NCBI GenBank assembly: GCA_016931875.1
Contig: JAFGDX010000423.1
Location: 1 to 8,426, forward strand
DNA length: 8,426 bases
From: Prolixibacteraceae bacterium
GTDB lineage: Bacteria > Bacteroidota > Bacteroidia > Bacteroidales > Prolixibacteraceae
Reading direction: 5' to 3'
Position 1 is the stretch's first letter, and each line of letters opens with the position of its first letter. Positions 5,338-8,426 of this stretch are shown piece after piece. Made by a program: the position numbers and the translations under genes. The notes below the pieces were generated by a model. It was given only the letters and a program-made list of their open reading frames with translations. It did no database searches and was not told where the DNA came from.

Positions 5338-6426
5338 ATGGACAAATCATTTTTTTCAGCAAATAAAAAAATCAGGTTCCCTGTTATTCAGGGAGGCATG
5401 GGTGTAGGTATTTCCCTTTCAGGACTGGCTTCTGCCGTTGCCAATGAAGGTGGGATTGGTGTAATTTCAAGTGCCGGGTTGGGATTGTTATACAAACGAA
5501 CTCCGGCAGACTATGTAAAAGACAGCATTTGGGGTTTAAAGGAAGAGTTACGCAAAGCGCGTGAACTCACCAAAGGAAGTATTGGCGTAAACATTATGGT
5601 TGCGTTATCGAATTTTGCCGATATGGTACGCACCTCAATCGCAGAAAAAGCAGATGTAATATTTTCAGGTGCGGGGTTACCGTTAGATTTGCCATCATTT
5701 CTCACACCCGACAGCAAAACGCTGCTGGTACCAATTGTTTCGTCGGCCCGGGCCGCAAAAATTATCTGTCAGAAATGGCTGGCTAATTACAATTATCTGC
5801 CAGACGCCCTGGTTGTTGAAGGCCCCAAAGCCGGAGGACACCTGGGATTCAAAAAAGAACAGATTGAGAACGAAGAGTATTCGCTGGAACGCCTGGTTCC
5901 CGAAGTGGTTTCAATAGCATCCCAATACAGTGATAAAAAGGAGATTCCTGTAATTGCCGCCGGGGGAATCTCAACAGGTGAAGATATTTTGCGCTTTATG
6001 AAACTCGGAGCTGCAGGGGTGCAAATCGGAAGCCTTTTTGTTCCCACTGCCGAATGCGATGCTTCGCCGGTGTTCAAACAGGTATATGTCGATTCTTCAC
6101 AAAAAAACACAATAATCATCCAAAGCCCGGTGGGAATGCCCGGACGCGCTTTAGACAGCAATTTTATCCGCAGTGTAAACGAAGGAAAACAGCAGCCCAA
6201 AGGCTGTCCGTTTCATTGTATAAAAACCTGTGACTATACGAAAAGCCCATACTGTATTATTCTGGCTCTGTACAATGCCGCCAAAGGGAATATGGACAAA
6301 GGTTACGCTTTTGCCGGAGCCAATGCCTATCTTTCAGAAAAAATAAGCAGTGTGAAGGAAGTAATCCAGAAACTAAAAGACGAATTTACCATTGCCCAAA
6401 ACAGATTATCAACAGAAGGCATATAA
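5338..6426 (+). CDS. Nitronate monooxygenase family FMN flavoprotein (2-nitropropane dioxygenase/FabK-like)
   Basis: The 362-residue protein is an FMN-binding TIM barrel. FPVIQGGMGVGISLSGLASAVA (about 14-35) is the first strand and flavin loop. VVEGPKAGGHLGF holds the conserved His168, the catalytic base position in nitronate monooxygenases. VIAAGGISTGEDI (205-217) and GAAGVQIGSLF (224-234) bind the FMN phosphate. Substrate could be alkyl nitronates, or the protein could be an enoyl-ACP reductase II relative; sequence alone does not decide. The C-terminal extension has Cys290, Cys294, Cys298 and Cys306 (CPFHCIKTCDY...YC), followed by ALYNAAKGNMDKGYAFAGANAY. This arrangement is familiar from members in anaerobes and Bacteroidota. 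I prefer the ATG at 5338 because conserved sequence begins soon after it and the GTG twelve codons upstream falls within a hairpin. It has its own promoter and is separate from the ars operon. Confidence 0.9.
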   Translation: MDKSFFSANKKIRFPVIQGGMGVGISLSGLASAVANEGGIGVISSAGLGLLYKRTPADYVKDSIWGLKEELRKARELTKGSIGVNIMVALSNFADMVRTSIAEKADVIFSGAGLPLDLPSFLTPDSKTLLVPIVSSARAAKIICQKWLANYNYLPDALVVEGPKAGGHLGFKKEQIENEEYSLERLVPEVVSIASQYSDKKEIPVIAAGGISTGEDILRFMKLGAAGVQIGSLFVPTAECDASPVFKQVYVDSSQKNTIIIQSPVGMPGRALDSNFIRSVNEGKQQPKGCPFHCIKTCDYTKSPYCIILALYNAAKGNMDKGYAFAGANAYLSEKISSVKEVIQKLKDEFTIAQNRLSTEGI

Positions 6427-6446
6427 TTATTTGTGATAGAGAAGGG

Positions 6447-6479
6447 TTTTACCCGGACCTGTTATCTCCAATATCTTTG
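6447..6479 (+). promoter_or_regulatory. Promoter of the helicase-RRM operon
   Basis: TATCTTTG (6472-6479) is a perfect -7 box. A TTTT at 6447-6450, 21 bases upstream, is a poor -33 element and lies in a small GGGT-TTT-ACCC hairpin (6444-6454). Transcription should begin near 6485 and give a leader of about 55 bases. Confidence 0.6.
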
Positions 6480-6513
6480 CCTTTTTTCATTATGATTAAT
6501 TATTAAAACAAAC

Positions 6514-6529
6514 CTGCATTGAAATGCAG
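6514..6529 (+). promoter_or_regulatory. Leader hairpin next to the helicase start codon
   Basis: CTGCAT (6514-6519) and ATGCAG (6524-6529) form a perfect six-base stem closed by the tetraloop TGAA, ending 11 bases before the ATG at 6541. Its place in the ribosome footprint suggests control of translation, possibly by temperature or by the helicase itself; this is inference. Confidence 0.5.
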
Positions 6530-6540
6530 ACAAACAAATT

Positions 6541-7659
6541 ATGACATTTAAAGAATTGAATATCTCAGAGCCGATACTTAGGGCCCTGACAAACAAAAAA
6601 TATGAAAATCCTACTCCTGTTCAGGAGAAGGCAATCCCGCCGGCACTTGAAGGCCACGACTTGTTGGGAATAGCTCAAACCGGCACAGGTAAAACTGCTG
6701 CCTTTGCAATTCCAATTATACAACAACTCGATGAAGCCCGGGCTCAGGAACGAAGACACGAAATAAAAGCACTAATACTTACCCCCACAAGGGAATTGGC
6801 CATTCAAATTGATGAAAGTTTTAGAAATTATGCCAAATACACCAGCCTTCGACATACCGTTGTTTTTGGAGGTGTGAATCAACGTCCGCAGGTAGATAAA
6901 TTAAGACACGGAATAGATATTCTTGTGGCTACTCCCGGACGATTACTCGACCTCATCAATCAGGGGCATATTTCGCTCAGTCATATTCGCCATTTTGTTC
7001 TCGACGAGGCAGACCGGATGCTGGATATGGGATTTATTCACGACATTAAGCGTTTGTTGCCCATGTTACCCAAACAAAAACAAACGCTGTTTTTTTCGGC
7101 CACCATGCCTGCTGCCATTGCCACTCTTTCTCAGTCGATATTACGAAACCCGGTAAGGATAGAAATTATTCCGGTTTCATCGGCTGCTGATATGATTAAA
7201 CAACACCTGTATTATGTGGAAAGACAGAAAAAAAACCAACTTTTGGTTTCCCTGCTCCGGCAAGAGCGGAATAAATCGGTACTGGTTTTTTCGCGCACAA
7301 AACACGGAGCAGATAAAATTGCCCGCATATTGAAGAAAAACGGAATTGAATGTGAAGCCATCCACGGAAACAAATCGCAAGTAGCCCGGCAACGGGTGCT
7401 AAGCAATTTTAAATCAAAAAAAACCCGTGTTATTGTGGCAACTGATATTGCGGCAAGAGGAATTGATGTTGTCAATCTGGAGCTGGTAATAAATTATGAC
7501 CTGCCCGATGTGGCAGAAACGTACGTTCACCGAATTGGGCGTACCGGACGTGCAGGGCAGACCGGAACAGCTCTTTCATTCTGTTCACAGGACGAACACA
7601 TGATGGTTCGGAATATACAACGGCTGACAGGAAGAAAACTTAATCCTGTTTTGGCTTAA
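6541..7659 (+). CDS. rhlE: DEAD-box ATP-dependent RNA helicase, RhlE type, minimal form
   Basis: The 372-residue protein contains the full set of DEAD-box motifs: Q-motif (Phe3, and PTPVQEKAIP at 24-33), motif I AQTGTGKT (45-52), PTRELA (82-87), GG (110-111), TPGR (131-134), DEAD (155-158), SAT (186-188), VLVFSRT, VATDIAARGID and HRIGRTGR (330-337). The stretch DEADRMLDMGFIHDIKRLLP and the HGANKIA-like and IHGNKSQ region are close to Escherichia coli RhlE. It uses ATP to unwind short RNA duplexes, with known family roles in ribosome assembly, RNA decay and cold adaptation. The protein ends only about 35 residues after motif VI, so the basic C-terminal tail of many RhlE proteins is missing. 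A separate RNA-binding protein gene follows 39 bases downstream and may supply that function. No Shine-Dalgarno is seen; the start is the first ATG before the Q-motif. Confidence 0.95.
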   Translation: MTFKELNISEPILRALTNKKYENPTPVQEKAIPPALEGHDLLGIAQTGTGKTAAFAIPIIQQLDEARAQERRHEIKALILTPTRELAIQIDESFRNYAKYTSLRHTVVFGGVNQRPQVDKLRHGIDILVATPGRLLDLINQGHISLSHIRHFVLDEADRMLDMGFIHDIKRLLPMLPKQKQTLFFSATMPAAIATLSQSILRNPVRIEIIPVSSAADMIKQHLYYVERQKKNQLLVSLLRQERNKSVLVFSRTKHGADKIARILKKNGIECEAIHGNKSQVARQRVLSNFKSKKTRVIVATDIAARGIDVVNLELVINYDLPDVAETYVHRIGRTGRAGQTGTALSFCSQDEHMMVRNIQRLTGRKLNPVLA

Positions 7660-7698
7660 ATACAAAAATTTTATTATTCACATAAAAACAAAAAAGAG

Positions 7699-8004
7699 AT
7701 GAATATTTATGTTTCAAATCTAAGCTACAACACAACAAGTGAAAGCTTAAAAGAATTATTTGCAGAATATGGAGAAGCAACATCGGCAAACGTTATCACC
7801 GACAAATACACCGGGAGTTCGCGTGGTTTTGGTTTTGTTGAAATGACGGATGATGCCGAAGGACAAAAGGCCATTGACGAATTGAACGATACCGAGTTTG
7901 AAGGCAAAACCATTGTAGTAAATGTCGCCCGCCCCAGGACCGAAAGAAACAGTGGCCCGCAAAACAACAGGGGTGGCAGTGGCTACAACAAAAGACGATA
8001 CTAA
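7699..8004 (+). CDS. Single-RRM RNA-binding protein with glycine/arginine-rich tail
   Basis: The 101-residue protein is one RNA-recognition motif plus a short tail. RNP2 is IYVSNL (3-8), and RNP1 is RGFGFVEM (42-49), with the aromatic residues that stack on RNA bases in place (Tyr4, Phe44, Phe46). The domain ends near VVNVARPR (about 73-80). The tail (81-101) is rich in Asn, Gly and Arg and is likely disordered, an RGG-like RNA-binding tail. Related bacterial proteins in cyanobacteria and Bacteroidota are often cold-induced. It lies 39 bases after the RhlE gene with no evident promoter between and is followed by a strong terminator, so the two genes form an operon. A purine-rich AAAAAAGAG just before the ATG could help initiation. 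Confidence 0.95.
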   Translation: MNIYVSNLSYNTTSESLKELFAEYGEATSANVITDKYTGSSRGFGFVEMTDDAEGQKAIDELNDTEFEGKTIVVNVARPRTERNSGPQNNRGGSGYNKRRY

Positions 8005-8022
8005 AAGGTAATCAGAAAACCG

Positions 8023-8081
8023 AAAGACGGACAGGTATGTCCTAATTAAAAAGGGATGTATCTGTTACTGGTCTTTTTTTT
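8023..8081 (+). terminator. Intrinsic terminator of the helicase-RRM operon
   Basis: A long stem pairs 8031-8043 (ACAGGTATGTCCT) with 8053-8065, using several G-U pairs, around a nine-base loop. An outer stem AAAGAC (8023-8028) with GTCTTT (8071-8076) closes it across an internal loop, and a run of eight Ts follows (8074-8081). It starts 19 bases after the RRM stop codon. Confidence 0.8.
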
Positions 8082-8293
8082 AAATCGTATTTTTTCCTTC
8101 CTGCAAAGCAGTTTTATCAATATTTGAAACAGGTTGTTTTGCTTCAAAAACTAAATTCCCCTGTAATCCGATTATGAAACATAAGTAACAGACTGCCAAA
8201 ACTTTGGAATGAATTAAAAAGGATTCTTTACGCAGAGAAGGCGGTGATTTCTCACAGCCTTTATAAAAATCGGACCTTCAAAGCACTATTCAA
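8082..8293. other. Non-coding stretch between convergent transcripts
   Basis: No gene is supported in either strand. It holds a small CTGC-AAA-GCAG hairpin (8101-8111) and a larger hairpin at 8238-8261 described separately. Confidence 0.6.
8238..8261 (-). terminator. Hairpin downstream of the minus-strand edge gene, possible terminator
   Basis: AAGGC (8238-8242) pairs with GCCTT (8257-8261), then after one mismatch GTGA (8244-8247) pairs with TCAC (8252-8255) around a four-base loop. Read on the minus strand, it lies about 35 bases after the stop of the edge gene and is followed by TCTCTG rather than a clean T-run. Confidence 0.4.
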
Positions 8294-8426
8294 CTATTTC
8301 CAAATGTTTTTGCAAATCATCCAGTGTTCAACAACTAATTCCGATTCATTTTCTATATTATCCTGCCATATTCCTTCGTTAATCATCCAGTTCTCAAGTT
8401 CCAAACCCGTTTCAATTTCCTCTGCA
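8294..8426 (-). CDS. C-terminal end of a small protein with two WM repeats, continuing beyond the window
   Basis: On the minus strand a frame is open from the window edge to a TAG at 8296-8294, giving 44 codons with the start missing. The visible 43 residues are acidic and contain two alike segments 22 residues apart: ELENWMINEGIWQ and VVEHWMICKNIWK. Both follow the pattern E-x-W-M-I-x3-I-W. Repeats of this type (LE-x-WM followed by an aromatic residue) are familiar to me from the ends of small uncharacterised Bacteroidota proteins; function unknown. The internal repeat and the absence of stops support a real gene, but the fragment is short. It points toward the helicase operon, and the hairpin at 8238-8261 may end its transcript. 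Confidence 0.6.
   Translation of the reverse strand, partial: AEEIETGLELENWMINEGIWQDNIENESELVVEHWMICKNIWK

Noticed and set aside
5793..6200. 135-codon minus-strand frame opposite the flavoprotein
   Set aside because: It lies fully within a gene with strong FMN-barrel motifs and has no features of its own.

Overview
The window looks like chromosomal DNA of a Bacteroidota bacterium, probably class Bacteroidia and perhaps a Marinilabiliales-type lineage (lineage is inference). The signs are A-rich leaders without Shine-Dalgarno sequences, several matches to the Bacteroidota -7 promoter box TAnnTTTG (1870, 5163, 6472), a four-helix-bundle (S23/IVP) gene, a lipoprotein built on the HGQPxHRCDIxVG motif, and an RhlE helicase paired with a one-RRM protein.

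Layout. Positions 1-689 hold the 3' part of a gene for a pyrroline-5-carboxylate-reductase-like dehydrogenase, followed by about 340 bp of non-coding DNA that includes a foldable GC-richer patch. Positions 1030-1740 encode a lipoprotein with three copies of a 19-residue His/Cys motif. Positions 1894-5080 are an arsenic-resistance operon in the order arsR, arsC, four-helix-bundle gene, arsM, acr3. A strong palindromic operator sits on its promoter. The four-helix-bundle gene and its AT-rich repeat flanks look like a cassette inserted into the operon. Positions 5338-6426 encode a nitronate-monooxygenase-family flavoprotein with its own promoter and a long structured leader. Positions 6541-8004 hold a minimal RhlE DEAD-box helicase and a glycine/arginine-tailed RRM protein, ended by a clear intrinsic terminator. 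At the right edge, on the minus strand, lies the C-terminal end of a small protein with two tryptophan-methionine repeats.

How the genes work together. ArsC reduces arsenate to arsenite. Arsenite is then pumped out by Acr3 or methylated by ArsM, and ArsR senses arsenite and shuts the operon off. No ArsA or ArsD is present, so export is expected to be ATPase-independent. The helicase and RRM protein probably form an RNA-remodelling pair, typical of cold-induced RNA metabolism. The lipoprotein and the flavoprotein have no proven link to arsenic.

The best candidates for something under-described are the triple HGQPxHRCDI lipoprotein, the four-helix-bundle cassette inside the ars operon, the terminator-like hairpin ending just before the flavoprotein start codon, and the edge protein with WM repeats.
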